Shown here piece by piece: positions 10,385 through 25,168 of a DNA stretch of 64,000 bases. The notes beneath the pieces were generated by a model that saw only the letters and a list, made by a program, of their open reading frames with translations, did no database searches and was not told the DNA's origin. A program made the position numbers and the translations under genes. Positions within the stretch are counted from its first letter, which is position 1. Every line of letters begins with the position of its first letter. Origin of the DNA: Climacium dendroides (Eukaryota > Streptophyta > Bryopsida > Hypnales > Climaciaceae); the NCBI GenBank assembly GCA_950106755.1, contig OX467082.1, positions 23,932,001 through 23,996,000 of the forward strand, in the 5' to 3' direction.

Positions 10385-13376
10385 TGCCTATTTTTTGGTT
10401 CCCCATTAGAGCTTTCGATGCATATTTTTTTGGACCTTTCCCAAATAAATCCATAACAAGCCATTTGTGCATGAACTTGGGGCCACATGAAACATTTCAA
10501 TTACATTTCTTTTTGGTGAGTATCTCATGGAGTACCATTGAAGACCTTGCATTCAACTTGTGCCTATTTTTTGGTTCCCCATTAGAGCTTTCCATGCATA
10601 TTTTTTTCGACCTTTCCCAAATAAATCCATAACAAGCCATTTGTGCATGAACTTGGGGCCACATGAAACATTTCAATTACATTTCTTTTTGGTGAGTATC
10701 TCATGGAGTACCATTGAAGACCTTGCATTCAACTTGTGCCTATTTTTTGGTTCCCCATTAGAGCTTTCGATGCATATTTTTTTGGACCTTTCCCAAATAA
10801 ATCCATAACAAGCCATTTGTGCATGAACTTGGGGCCACATGAAACATTTCAATTACATTTCTTTTTGGTGAGTATCTCATGGAGTACCATTGAAGACCTT
10901 GCATTCAACTTGTGCCTATTTTTTGATTCCCCATTAGAGCTTTCGATGCATATTTTTTTGGACCTTTCTCAAATAAATCCATAACAAGCCATTTGTGCAT
11001 GAACCTGGGGCCACATGAAACATTTCAATTACATTTCTTTTTGGTGAGTATCTCATGGAGTACCATTGAAGACCTTGCATTCAACTTGTGCCTATTTTTT
11101 GGTTCCCCATTAGAGCTTTCGATGCATATTTTTTTGGACCTTTCCCAAATAAATCCATAACAAGCCATTTGTGCATGAACTTGGGGCCACATGAAACATT
11201 TCAATTACATTTCTTTTTGGTGAGTATCTCATGGAGTACCATTGAAGACCTTGCATTCAACTTGTGCCTATTTTTTGGTTCCCCATTAGAGCTTTCGATG
11301 CATATTTTTTTGGACCTTTCCCAAATAAATCCATAACAAGCCATTTGTGCATGAACTTGGGGCCACATGAAACATTTCAATTACATTTCTTTTTGGTGAG
11401 TATCTCATGGAGTACCATTGAAGACCTTGCATTCAACTTGTGCCTATTTTTTGGTTCCCCATTAGAGCTTTCGATGCATATTTTTTTGGACCTTTCTCAA
11501 ATAAATCCATAACAAGCCATTTGTGCATGAACCTGGGGCCACATGAAACATTTCAATTACATTTCTTTTTGGTGAGTATCTCATGGAGTACCATTGAAGA
11601 CCTTGCATTCAACTTCTGCCTATTTTTTGGTTCCCCATTAGAGCTTTCCATGCATATTTTTTTCGACCTTTGCCAAATAAATCCATAACTGGCCATTTGT
11701 GCATGAACATGGGGCCACATGAAACATTTCAATTACATTTCTTTTTGGTGAGTATCTCATGGAGTACCATTGAAGACCTTGCATTCAACTTCTGCCTATT
11801 TTTTGGTTCCCCATTAGAGCTTTCCATGCATATTTTTTTCGACCTTTGCCAAATAAATCCATAACTGGCCATTTGTGCATGAACATGGGGCCACATGAAA
11901 CATTTCAATTACATTTCTTTTTGGTGAGTATCTCATGGAGTACCATTGAAGACCTTGCATTCAACTTGTGCCAATTTTTTGGTTCCCCATTAGAGCTTTC
12001 GATGCATATTTTTTTGGACCTTTCCCAAAGAAATCCATAACAAGCCATTTGTGCATGAACTTGGGGCCACATGAAACATTTCAATTACATTTCTTTTTGG
12101 TGAGTATCTCATGGAGTACCATTGAAGACCTTGCATTCAACTTGTGCCTATTTTTTGGTTCCCCATTAGAGCTTTCGATGCATATTTTTTTGGACCTTTC
12201 CCAAATAAATCCATAACAAGCCATTTGTGCATGAACTTGGGGCCACATGAAACATTTCAATTACATTTCTTTTTGGTGAGTATCTCATGGAGTACCATTG
12301 AAGACCTTGCATTCAACTTGTGCCTATTTTTTGGTTCCCCATTAGAGCTTTCCATGCATATTTTTTTCGACCTTTCCCAAATAAATCCATAACAAGCCAT
12401 TTGTGCATGAACTTGGGGCCACATGAAACATTTCAATTACATTTCTTTTTGGTGAGTATCTCATGGAGTACCATTGAAGACCTTGCATTCAACTTGTGCC
12501 TATTTTTTGGTTCCCCATTAGAGCTTTCGATGCATATTTTTTTGGACCTTTCCCAAATAAATCCATAACAAGCCATTTGTGCATGAACTTGGGGCCACAT
12601 GAAACATTTCAATTACATTTCTTTTTGGTGAGTATCTCATGGAGTACCATTGAAGACCTTGCATTCAACTTGTGCCTATTTTTTGATTCCCCATTAGAGC
12701 TTTCGATGCATATTTTTTTGGACCTTTCTCAAATAAATCCATAACAAGCCATTTGTGCATGAACCTGGGGCCACATGAAACATTTCAATTACATTTCTTT
12801 TTGGTGAGTATCTCATGGAGTACCATTGAAGACCTTGCATTCAACTTGTGCCTATTTTTTGGTTCCCCATTAGAGCTTTCGATGCATATTTTTTTGGACC
12901 TTTCCCAAATAAATCCATAACAAGCCATTTGTGCATGAACTTGGGGCCACATGAAACATTTCAATTACATTTCTTTTTGGTGAGTATCTCATGGAGTACC
13001 ATTGAAGACCTTGCATTCAACTTGTGCCTATTTTTTGGTTCCCCATTAGAGCTTTCGATGCATATTTTTTTGGACCTTTCCCAAATAAATCCATAACAAG
13101 CCATTTGTGCATGAACTTGGGGCCACATGAAACATTTCAATTACATTTCTTTTTGGTGAGTATCTCATGGAGTACCATTGAAGACCTTGCATTCAACTTG
13201 TGCCTATTTTTTGGTTCCCCATTAGAGCTTTCGATGCATATTTTTTTGGACCTTTCTCAAATAAATCCATAACAAGCCATTTGTGCATGAACCTGGGGCC
13301 ACATGAAACATTTCAATTACATTTCTTTTTGGTGAGTATCTCATGGAGTACCATTGAAGACCTTGCATTCAACTTC
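10385..13376 (+). repeat. 1,760-bp (10-mer) offset duplication bridging the 25-mer copies
   Basis: Monomers at 10,385-11,616 (A; H with TTTCGACC; A; D with TCTC; A; A; A with TCTC and AACCTGG) recur in the same order at 12,145-13,376, and both are followed by a TTCTGCC unit. This overlaps the 25-mer pair, so copy 2 of that pair is itself a mosaic. The nesting gives a relative order of events: one exchange must have acted on the product of another. Confidence 0.75.
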
Positions 13377-14608
13377 TGCCTATTTTTTGGTTCCCCATTA
13401 GAGCTTTCCATGCATATTTTTTTCGACCTTTGCCAAATAAATCCATAACTGGCCATTTGTGCATGAACATGGGGCCACATGAAACATTTCAATTACATTT
13501 CTTTTTGGTGAGTATCTCATGGAGTACCATTGAAGACCTTGCATTCAACTTGTGCCTATTTTTTGATTCCCCATTAGAGCTTTCGATGCATATTTTTTTG
13601 GACCTTTCTCAAATAAATCCATAACAAGCCATTTGTGCATGAACCTGGGGCCACATGAAACATTTCAATTACATTTCTTTTTGGTGAGTATCTCATGGAG
13701 TACCATTGAAGACCTTGCATTCAACTTGTGCCTATTTTTTGGTTCCCCATTAGAGCTTTCGATGCATATTTTTTTGGACCTTTCCCAAATAAATCCATAA
13801 CAAGCCATTTGTGCATGAACTTGGGGCCACATGAAACATTTCAATTACATTTCTTTTTGGTGAGTATCTCATGGAGTACCATTGAAGACCTTGCATTCAA
13901 CTTGTGCCTATTTTTTGATTCCCCATTAGAGCTTTCGATGCATATTTTTTTGGACCTTTCCCAAATAAATCCATAACAAGCCATTTGTGCATGAACTTGG
14001 GGCCACATGAAACATTTCAATTACATTTCTTTTTGGTGAGTATCTCATGGAGTACCATTGAAGACCTTGCATTCAACTTGTGCCTATTTTTTGGTTCCCC
14101 ATTAGAGCTTTTGATGCATATTTTTTTCGACCTTTGCCAAATAAATCCATAACTGGCCATTTGTGCATGAACATGGGGCCACATGAAACATTTCAATTAC
14201 ATTTCTTTTTGGTGAGTTTCTCATGGAGTACCATTGAAGACCTTGCATTCAACTTGTGCCTATTTTTTGGTTCCCCATTAGAGCTTTCCATGCATATTTT
14301 TTTGGACCTTTGCCAAATAAATCTATAACAAGCCATTTGTGCATGAACTTGGGGCCACATGAAACATTTCAATTACATTTCTTTTTGGTGAGTATCTCAT
14401 GGAGTACCATTGAAGACCTTGCATTCAACTTGTGCTTATTTTTTGATTCCCCATTAGAGCTTTCGATGCATATTTTTTTGGACCTTTCCCAAATAAATCC
14501 ATAACAAGCCATTTGTGCATGAACTTGGGGCCACATGAAACATTTCAATTACATTTCTTTTTGGTGAGTTTCTCATGGAGTACCATTGAAGACCTTACAT
14601 TCAACTTG
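11089..14608 (+). repeat. 20-monomer block, copy 2 of the 25-monomer-offset pair
   Basis: It matches 6,689-10,208 at an offset of 4,400 bp. It has one extra D/A dimer (12,673-13,024) relative to copy 1 and lacks one D/A dimer in the later cassette (copy 1 has D/A/D/A/D from 8,801, copy 2 has D/A/D from 13,553). The offset rises to 4,752 bp between these events and then returns to 4,400 bp. The first event is explained by the 10-mer duplication described at 10,385-13,376. Confidence 0.8.
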
Positions 14609-17600
14609 TGCCTATTTTTTGGTTCCCCATTAGAGCTTTCGATGCATATTTTTTTGGACCTTTCCCAAATAAATCCATAACAAGCCATTTCTGCATGAAC
14701 TTGGGGCCACATGAAACATTTCAATTACATTTCTTTTTGGTGAGTATCTCATGGAGTACCATTGAAGACCTTGCATTCAACTTGTGCCTATTTTTTGGTT
14801 CCCCATTAGAGCTTTTGATGCATATTTTTTTCGACCTTTGCCAAATAAATCCATAACTGGCCATTTGTGCATGAGCATGGGGCCACATGAAACACTTCAA
14901 TTACATTTCTTTTTGGTGAGTTTCTCATGGAGTACCATTGAAGACCTTGCATTCAACTTGTGCCTATTTTTTGGTTCCCCATTAGAGCTTTCCATGCATA
15001 TTTTTTTGGACCTTTGCCAAATAAATCTATAACAAGCCATTTGTGCATGAACTTGGGGCCACATGAAACATTTCAATTACATTTCTTTTTGGTGAGTATC
15101 TCATGGAGTACCATTGAAGACCTTGCATTCAACTTGTGCCTATTTTTTGATTCCCTATTAGAGCTTTCGATGCATATTTTTTTGGACCTTTCCCAAATAA
15201 ATCCATAACAAGCCATTTGTGCATGAACTTGGGGCCACATGAAACATTTCAATTACATTTCTTTTTGGTGAGTATCTCATGGAGTACCATTGAAGACCTT
15301 GCATTCAACTTGTGCCTATTTTTTGGTTCCCCATTAGAGCTTTCCATGCATATTTTTTTCGACCTTTCCCAAATAAATCCATAACAAGCCATTTGTGCAT
15401 GAACTTGGGGCCACATGAAACATTTCAATTACATTTCTTTTTGGTGAGTATCTCATAGAGTACCATTGAAGACCTTGCATTCAACTTGTGCCTATTTTTT
15501 GGTTCCCCATTAGAGCTTTCGATGCATATTTTTTTGGACCTTTCCCAAATAAATCCATAACAAGCCATTTCTGCATGAACTTGGGGCCACATGAAACATT
15601 TCAATTACATTTCTTTTTGGTGAGTATCTCATGGAGTACCATTGAAGACCTTGCATTCAACTTGTGCCTATTTTTTGGTTCCCCATTAGAGCTTTCGATG
15701 CATATTTTTTTGGACCTTTCCCAAATAAATCCATAACAAGCCATTTGTGCATGAACTTGGGGCCACATGAAACATTTCAATTACATTTCTTTTTGGTGAG
15801 TATCTCATGGAGTACCATTGAAGACCTTGCATTCAACTTGTGCCTATTTTTTGGTTCCCCATTAGAGCTTTCGATGCATATTTTTTTGGACCTTTCCCAA
15901 ATAAATCCATAACAAGCCATTTGTGCATGAACCTGGGGCCACATGAAACATTTCAATTACATTTCTTTTTGGTGAGTTTCTCATGGAGTACCATTGAAGA
16001 CCTTACATTCAACTTGTGCCTATTTTTTGGTTCCCCATTAGAGCTTTCGATGCATATTTTTTTGGACCTTTCCCAAATAAATCCATAACAAGCCATTTCT
16101 GCATGAACTTGGGGCCACATGAAACATTTCAATTACATTTCTTTTTGGTGAGTATCTCATGGAGTACCATTGAAGACCTTGCATTCAACTTGTGCCTATT
16201 TTTTGGTTCCCCATTAGAGCTTTTGATGCATATTTTTTTCGACCTTTGCCAAATAAATCCATAACTGGCCATTTGTGCATGAGCATGGGGCCACATGAAA
16301 CACTTCAATTACATTTCTTTTTGGTGAGTTTCTCATGGAGTACCATTGAAGACCTTGCATTCAACTTGTGCCTATTTTTTGGTTCCCCATTAGAGCTTTC
16401 CATGCATATTTTTTTGGACCTTTGCCAAATAAATCTATAACAAGCCATTTGTGCATGAACTTGGGGCCACATGAAACATTTCAATTACATTTCTTTTTGG
16501 TGAGTATCTCATGGAGTACCATTGAAGACCTTGCATTCAACTTGTGCCTATTTTTTGATTCCCTATTAGAGCTTTCGATGCATATTTTTTTGGACCTTTC
16601 CCAAATAAATCCATAACAAGCCATTTGTGCATGAACTTGGGGCCACATGAAACATTTCAATTACATTTCTTTTTGGTGAGTATCTCATGGAGTACCATTG
16701 AAGACCTTGCATTCAACTTGTGCCTATTTTTTGGTTCCCCATTAGAGCTTTCCATGCATATTTTTTTGGACCTTTCCCAAATAAATCCATAACAAGCCAT
16801 TTGTGCATGAACTTGGGGCCACATGAAACATTTCAATTACATTTCTTTTTGGTGAGTATCTCATAGAGTACCATTGAAGACCTTGCATTCAACTTGTGCC
16901 TATTTTTTGGTTCCCCATTAGAGCTTTCGATGCATATTTTTTTGGACCTTTCCCAAATAAATCCATAACAAGCCATTTGTGCATGAACTTGGGGCCACAT
17001 GAAACATTTCAATTACATTTCTTTTTGGTGAGTATCTCATGGAGTACCATTGAAGACCTTGCATTCAACTTGTGCCTATTTTTTGGTTCCCCATTAGAGC
17101 TTTCCATGCATATTTTTTTGGACCTTTCCCAAATAAATCCATAACAAGCCATTTGTGCATGAACTTGGGGCCACATGAAACATTTCAATTACATTTCTTT
17201 TTGGTGAGTATCTCATGGAGTACCATTGAAGACCTTGCATTCAACTTGTGCCTATTTTTTGGTTCCCCATTAGAGCTTTCCATGCATATTTTTTTGGACC
17301 TTTCCCAAATAAATCCATAACAAGCCATTTGTGCATGAACCTGGGGCCACATGAAACATTTCAATTACATTTCTTTTTGGTGAGTATCTCATGGAGTACC
17401 ATTGAAGACCTTGCATTCAACTTGTGCCTATTTTTTGGTTCCCCATTAGAGCTTTCGATGCATATTTTTTTGGACCTTTCCCAAATAAATCCATAACAAG
17501 CCATTTGTGCATGAACTTGGGGCCACATGAAACATTTCAATTACATTTCTTTTTGGTGAGTATCTCATGGAGTACCATTGAAGACCTTGCATTCAACTTG

Positions 17601-19184
17601 TGCCTATTTTTTGGTTCCCCATTAGAGCTTTCCATGCATATTTTTTTGGACCTTTCCCAAATAAATCCATAACAAGCCATTTGTGCATGAACCTGGGGCC
17701 ACATGAAACATTTCAATTACATTTCTTTTTGGTGAGTATCTCATGGAGTACCATTGAAGACCTTGCATTCAACTTGTGCCTATTTTTTGGTTCCCCATTA
17801 GAGCTTTCGATGCATATTTTTTTGGACCTTTCCCAAATAAATCCATAACAAGCCATTTGTGCATGAACTTGGGGCCACATGAAACATTTCAATTACATTT
17901 CTTTTTGGTGAGTATCTCATGGAGTACCATTGAAGACCTTGCATTCAACTTGTGCCTATTTTTTGGTTCCCCATTAGAGCTTTCGATGCATATTTTTTTG
18001 GACCTTTCCCAAATAAATCCATAACAAGCCATTTGTGCATGAACTTGGGGCCACATGAAACATTTCAATTACATTTCTTTTTGGTGAGTATCTCATGGAG
18101 TACCATTGAAGACCTTGCATTCAACTTGTGCCTATTTTTTGATTCCCCATTAGAGCTTTCGATGCATATTTTTTTGGACCTTTCTCAAATAAATCCATAA
18201 CAAGCCATTTGTGCATGAACCTGGGGCCACATGAAACATTTCAATTACATTTCTTTTTGGTGAGTATCTCATGGAGTACCATTGAAGACCTTGCATTCAA
18301 CTTGTGCCTATTTTTTGGTTCCCCATTAGAGCTTTCCATGCATATTTTTTTGGACCTTTCCCAAATAAATCCATAACAAGCCATTTGTGCATGAACCTGG
18401 GGCCACATGAAACATTTCAATTACATTTCTTTTTGGTGAGTATCTCATGGAGTACCATTGAAGACCTTGCATTCAACTTGTGCCTATTTTTTGGTTCCCC
18501 ATTAGAGCTTTCCATGCATATTTTTTTGGACCTTTCCCAAATAAATCCATAACAAGCCATTTGTGCATGAACCTGGGGCCACATGAAACATTTCAATTAC
18601 ATTTCTTTTTGGTGAGTATCTCATGGAGTACCATTGAAGACCTTGCATTCAACTTGTGCCTATTTTTTGGTTCCCCATTAGAGCTTTCGATGCATATTTT
18701 TTTGGACCTTTCCCAAATAAATCCATAACAAGCCATTTGTGCATGAACCTGGGGCCACATGAAACATTTCAATTACATTTCTTTTTGGTGAGTATCTCAT
18801 GGAGTACCATTGAAGACCTTGCATTCAACTTGTGCCTATTTTTTGGTTCCCCATTAGAGCTTTCGATGCATATTTTTTTGGACCTTTCCCAAATAAATCC
18901 ATAACAAGCCATTTGTGCATGAACTTGGGGCCACATGAAACATTTCAATTACATTTCTTTTTGGTGTGTATCTCATGGAGTACCATTGAAGACCTTGCAT
19001 TCAACTTGTGCCAATTTTTCGGTTCACTATTAGAGCTTTTGATGCATATTTTTTTGAACCTTTGCCAAATAAATCCATAACAGGCCATTTGTGCATGAAC
19101 CTGGGGCCACATGAAACATTTCAATTACATTTCTTTTTGGTGAGTATCTCATGGAGTACCATTGAAGACCTTGCATTCAACTTG
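14081..19184 (+). repeat. 29-monomer segment, copy 1 (repeats 51 monomers away)
   Basis: This 5,104-bp segment recurs at 23,057-28,160, offset 8,976 bp. It includes the 8-mer pair and ends with the distinctive pair at 18,833-19,184: a GTGTGTATC unit, then a GCCAATTTTTCGGTTCACTA unit with TTTTGAACC and AACAGGCC. I saw only a handful of differences: GGACC/CGACC near 15,360, TTCGATG/TTCCATG near 16,048, and AACAAGCC/AACTGGCC near 16,968. Confidence 0.8.
14609..17248 (+). repeat. 1,408-bp (8-mer) HOR, about 1.9 copies
   Basis: Units at 14,609-16,016 repeat from 16,017. Markers are a TTTCTGCATG unit preceded by CCTTAC, a B unit with GTGCATGAGC and AACACTTC (14,785 and 16,193), an H/TTTGCC/AATCTAT unit, a GATTCCCTATT unit (15,137 and 16,545) and a CATAGAG unit. 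By eye the copies differ at TTTCGACC versus TTTGGACC, at TTTCTGC versus TTTGTGC and at one TTCGATG/TTCCATG site, then diverge near 17,249. Confidence 0.8.
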
Positions 19185-19536
19185 TGCCTATTTTTTGATT
19201 CCCTATTAGAGCTTTCGATGCATATTTTTTTGGACCTTTCCCAAATAAATCCATAACAAGCCATTTCTGCATGAACTTGGGGCCACATGAAACATTTCAA
19301 TTACATTTCTTTTTGGTGAGTATCTCATGGAGTACCATTGAAGACCTTGCATTCAACTTGTGCCTATTTTTTGGTTCCCCATTAGAGCTTTCCATGCATA
19401 TTTTTTTGGACCTTTCCCAAATAAATCCATAACAAGCCATTTGTGCATGAACTTGGGGCCACATGAAACATTTCAATTACATTTCTTTTTGGTGAGTATC
19501 TCATAGAGTACCATTGAAGACCTTGCATTCAACTTG

Positions 19537-22500
19537 TGCCTATTTTTTGGTTCCCCATTAGAGCTTTCGATGCATATTTTTTTGGACCTTTCCCAAATAA
19601 ATCCATAACTGGCCATTTGTGCATGAACTTGGGGCCACATGAAACATTTCAATTACATTTCTTTTTGGTGAGTATCTCATGGAGTACCATTGAAGACCTT
19701 GCATTCAACTTGTGCCTATTTTTTGGTTCCCCATTAGAGCTTTCGATGCATATTTTTTTCGACCTTTCCCAAATAAATCCATAACAAGCCATTTGTGCAT
19801 GAACTTGGGGCCACATGAAACATTTCAATTACATTTCTTTTTGGTGAGTATCTCATGGAGTACCATTGAAGACCTTGCATTCAACTTGTGCCTATTTTTT
19901 GGTTCCCCATTAGAGCTTTTGATGCATATTTTTTTCGACCTTTGCCAAATAAATCCATAACTGGCCATTTGTGCATGAACATGGGGCCACATGAAACATT
20001 TCAATTACATTTCTTTTTGGTGAGTTTCTCATGGAGTACCATTGAAGACCTTGCATTCAACTTGTGCCTATTTTTTGGTTCCCCATTAGAGCTTTCCATG
20101 CATATTTTTTTGGACCTTTGCCAAATAAATCTATAACAAGCCATTTGTGCATGAACTTGGGGCCACATGAAACATTTCAATTACATTTCTTTTTGGTGAG
20201 TATCTCATGGAGTACCATTGAAGACCTTGCATTCAACTTGTGCCTATTTTTTGGTTCCCCATTAGAGCTTTTGATGCATATTTTTTTCGACCTTTGCCAA
20301 ATAAATCCATAACTGGCCATTTGTGCATGAACATGGGGCCACATGAAACATTTCAATTACATTTCTTTTTGGTGAGTTTCTCATGGAGTACCATTGAAGA
20401 CCTTGCATTCAACTTGTGCCTATTTTTTGGTTCCCCATTAGAGCTTTCCATGCATATTTTTTTGGACCTTTGCCAAATAAATCTATAACAAGCCATTTGT
20501 GCATGAACTTGGGGCCACATGAAACATTTCAATTACATTTCTTTTTGGTGAGTATCTCATGGAGTACCATTGAAGACCTTGCATTCAACTTGTGCTTATT
20601 TTTTGATTCCCCATTAGAGCTTTCGATGCATATTTTTTTGGACCTTTCCCAAATAAATCCATAACAAGCCATTTGTGCATGAACTTGGGGCCACATGAAA
20701 CATTTCAATTACATTTCTTTTTGGTGAGTTTCTCATGGAGTACCATTGAAGACCTTACATTCAACTTGTGCCTATTTTTTGGTTCCCCATTAGAGCTTTC
20801 GATGCATATTTTTTTGGACCTTTCCCAAATAAATCCATAACAAGCCATTTCTGCATGAACTTGGGGCCACATGAAACATTTCAATTACATTTCTTTTTGG
20901 TGAGTATCTCATGGAGTACCATTGAAGACCTTGCATTCAACTTGTGCCTATTTTTTGGTTCCCCATTAGAGCTTTTGATGCATATTTTTTTCGACCTTTG
21001 CCAAATAAATCCATAACTGGCCATTTGTGCATGAGCATGGGGCCACATGAAACACTTCAATTACATTTCTTTTTGGTGAGTTTCTCATGGAGTACCATTG
21101 AAGACCTTGCATTCAACTTGTGCCTATTTTTTGGTTCCCCATTAGAGCTTTCCATGCATATTTTTTTGGACCTTTGCCAAATAAATCTATAACAAGCCAT
21201 TTGTGCATGAACTTGGGGCCACATGAAACATTTCAATTACATTTCTTTTTGGTGAGTATCTCATGGAGTACCATTGAAGACCTTGCATTCAACTTGTGCC
21301 TATTTTTTGATTCCCTATTAGAGCTTTCGATGCATATTTTTTTGGACCTTTCCCAAATAAATCCATAACAAGCCATTTGTGCATGAACTTGGGGCCACAT
21401 GAAACATTTCAATTACATTTCTTTTTGGTGAGTTTCTCATGGAGTACCATTGAAGACCTTGCATTCAACTTGTGCCTATTTTTTGGTTCCCCATTAGAGC
21501 TTTCCATGCATATTTTTTTCGACCTTTCCCAAATAAATCCATAACAAGCCATTTGTGCATGAACTTGGGGCCACATGAAACATTTCAATTACATTTCTTT
21601 TTGGTGAGTATCTCATAGAGTACCATTGAAGACCTTGCATTCAACTTGTGCCTATTTTTTGGTTCCCCATTAGAGCTTTCGATGCATATTTTTTTGGACC
21701 TTTCCCAAATAAATCCATAACAAGCCATTTCTGCATGAACTTGGGGCCACATGAAACATTTCAATTACATTTCTTTTTGGTGAGTATCTCATGGAGTACC
21801 ATTGAAGACCTTGCATTCAACTTGTGCCTATTTTTTGGTTCCCCATTAGAGCTTTCGATGCATATTTTTTTGGACCTTTCCCAAATAAATCCATAACAAG
21901 CCATTTGTGCATGAACTTGGGGCCACATGAAACATTTCAATTACATTTCTTTTTGGTGAGTATCTCATGGAGTACCATTGAAGACCTTGCATTCAACTTG
22001 TGCCTATTTTTTGGTTCCCCATTAGAGCTTTCGATGCATATTTTTTTGGACCTTTCCCAAATAAATCCATAACAAGCCATTTGTGCATGAACCTGGGGCC
22101 ACATGAAACATTTCAATTACATTTCTTTTTGGTGAGTTTCTCATGGAGTACCATTGAAGACCTTACATTCAACTTGTGCCTATTTTTTGGTTCCCCATTA
22201 GAGCTTTCGATGCATATTTTTTTGGACCTTTCCCAAATAAATCCATAACAAGCCATTTCTGCATGAACTTGGGGCCACATGAAACATTTCAATTACATTT
22301 CTTTTTGGTGAGTATCTCATGGAGTACCATTGAAGACCTTGCATTCAACTTGTGCCTATTTTTTGGTTCCCCATTAGAGCTTTCGATGCATATTTTTTTG
22401 GACCTTTCCCAAATAAATCCATAACTGGCCATTTGTGCATGAACTTGGGGCCACATGAAACATTTCAATTACATTTCTTTTTGGTGAGTATCTCATGGAG

Positions 22501-25168
22501 TACCATTGAAGACCTTGCATTCAACTTGTGCCTATTTTTTGGTTCCCCATTAGAGCTTTCGATGCATATTTTTTTCGACCTTTCCCAAATAAATCCATAA
22601 CAAGCCATTTGTGCATGAACTTGGGGCCACATGAAACATTTCAATTACATTTCTTTTTGGTGAGTATCTCATGGAGTACCATTGAAGACCTTGCATTCAA
22701 CTTGTGCCTATTTTTTGGTTCCCCATTAGAGCTTTTGATGCATATTTTTTTCGACCTTTGCCAAATAAATCCATAACTGGCCATTTGTGCATGAACATGG
22801 GGCCACATGAAACATTTCAATTACATTTCTTTTTGGTGAGTTTCTCATGGAGTACCATTGAAGACCTTGCATTCAACTTGTGCCTATTTTTTGGTTCCCC
22901 ATTAGAGCTTTCCATGCATATTTTTTTGGACCTTTGCCAAATAAATCTATAACAAGCCATTTGTGCATGAACTTGGGGCCACATGAAACATTTCAATTAC
23001 ATTTCTTTTTGGTGAGTATCTCATGGAGTACCATTGAAGACCTTGCATTCAACTTGTGCCTATTTTTTGGTTCCCCATTAGAGCTTTTGATGCATATTTT
23101 TTTCGACCTTTGCCAAATAAATCCATAACTGGCCATTTGTGCATGAACATGGGGCCACATGAAACATTTCAATTACATTTCTTTTTGGTGAGTTTCTCAT
23201 GGAGTACCATTGAAGACCTTGCATTCAACTTGTGCCTATTTTTTGGTTCCCCATTAGAGCTTTCCATGCATATTTTTTTGGACCTTTGCCAAATAAATCT
23301 ATAACAAGCCATTTGTGCATGAACTTGGGGCCACATGAAACATTTCAATTACATTTCTTTTTGGTGAGTATCTCATGGAGTACCATTGAAGACCTTGCAT
23401 TCAACTTGTGCTTATTTTTTGATTCCCCATTAGAGCTTTCGATGCATATTTTTTTGGACCTTTCCCAAATAAATCCATAACAAGCCATTTGTGCATGAAC
23501 TTGGGGCCACATGAAACATTTCAATTACATTTCTTTTTGGTGAGTTTCTCATGGAGTACCATTGAAGACCTTACATTCAACTTGTGCCTATTTTTTGGTT
23601 CCCCATTAGAGCTTTCGATGCATATTTTTTTGGACCTTTCCCAAATAAATCCATAACAAGCCATTTCTGCATGAACTTGGGGCCACATGAAACATTTCAA
23701 TTACATTTCTTTTTGGTGAGTATCTCATGGAGTACCATTGAAGACCTTGCATTCAACTTGTGCCTATTTTTTGGTTCCCCATTAGAGCTTTTGATGCATA
23801 TTTTTTTCGACCTTTGCCAAATAAATCCATAACTGGCCATTTGTGCATGAGCATGGGGCCACATGAAACACTTCAATTACATTTCTTTTTGGTGAGTTTC
23901 TCATGGAGTACCATTGAAGACCTTGCATTCAACTTGTGCCTATTTTTTGGTTCCCCATTAGAGCTTTCCATGCATATTTTTTTGGACCTTTGCCAAATAA
24001 ATCTATAACAAGCCATTTGTGCATGAACTTGGGGCCACATGAAACATTTCAATTACATTTCTTTTTGGTGAGTATCTCATGGAGTACCATTGAAGACCTT
24101 GCATTCAACTTGTGCCTATTTTTTGATTCCCTATTAGAGCTTTCGATGCATATTTTTTTGGACCTTTCCCAAATAAATCCATAACAAGCCATTTGTGCAT
24201 GAACTTGGGGCCACATGAAACATTTCAATTACATTTCTTTTTGGTGAGTATCTCATGGAGTACCATTGAAGACCTTGCATTCAACTTGTGCCTATTTTTT
24301 GGTTCCCCATTAGAGCTTTCCATGCATATTTTTTTGGACCTTTCCCAAATAAATCCATAACAAGCCATTTGTGCATGAACTTGGGGCCACATGAAACATT
24401 TCAATTACATTTCTTTTTGGTGAGTATCTCATAGAGTACCATTGAAGACCTTGCATTCAACTTGTGCCTATTTTTTGGTTCCCCATTAGAGCTTTCGATG
24501 CATATTTTTTTGGACCTTTCCCAAATAAATCCATAACAAGCCATTTCTGCATGAACTTGGGGCCACATGAAACATTTCAATTACATTTCTTTTTGGTGAG
24601 TATCTCATGGAGTACCATTGAAGACCTTGCATTCAACTTGTGCCTATTTTTTGGTTCCCCATTAGAGCTTTCGATGCATATTTTTTTGGACCTTTCCCAA
24701 ATAAATCCATAACAAGCCATTTGTGCATGAACTTGGGGCCACATGAAACATTTCAATTACATTTCTTTTTGGTGAGTATCTCATGGAGTACCATTGAAGA
24801 CCTTGCATTCAACTTGTGCCTATTTTTTGGTTCCCCATTAGAGCTTTCGATGCATATTTTTTTGGACCTTTCCCAAATAAATCCATAACAAGCCATTTGT
24901 GCATGAACCTGGGGCCACATGAAACATTTCAATTACATTTCTTTTTGGTGAGTTTCTCATGGAGTACCATTGAAGACCTTACATTCAACTTGTGCCTATT
25001 TTTTGGTTCCCCATTAGAGCTTTCCATGCATATTTTTTTGGACCTTTCCCAAATAAATCCATAACAAGCCATTTCTGCATGAACTTGGGGCCACATGAAA
25101 CATTTCAATTACATTTCTTTTTGGTGAGTATCTCATGGAGTACCATTGAAGACCTTGCATTCAACTTG
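19537..25168 (+). repeat. 2,816-bp (16-mer) HOR, two adjacent copies
   Basis: Units 19,537-22,352 repeat at 22,353-25,168. The order is: A with AACTGGCC; TTTCGACC; B; H/TTTGCC/AATCTAT; B; H/TTTGCC/AATCTAT; TGCTTATT/GATT; TTTCTGC; GAGCATGG B; H; GATTCCCTATT; H; TTTCTGC; A; A with AACCTGG; TTTCTGC. By eye the copies differ at three places: GAGTTTC/GAGTATC near 21,434, CGACC/GGACC near 21,520, and TTCGATG/TTCCATG at 22,209 versus 25,025. That is about 99.9% identity. Confidence 0.85.
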
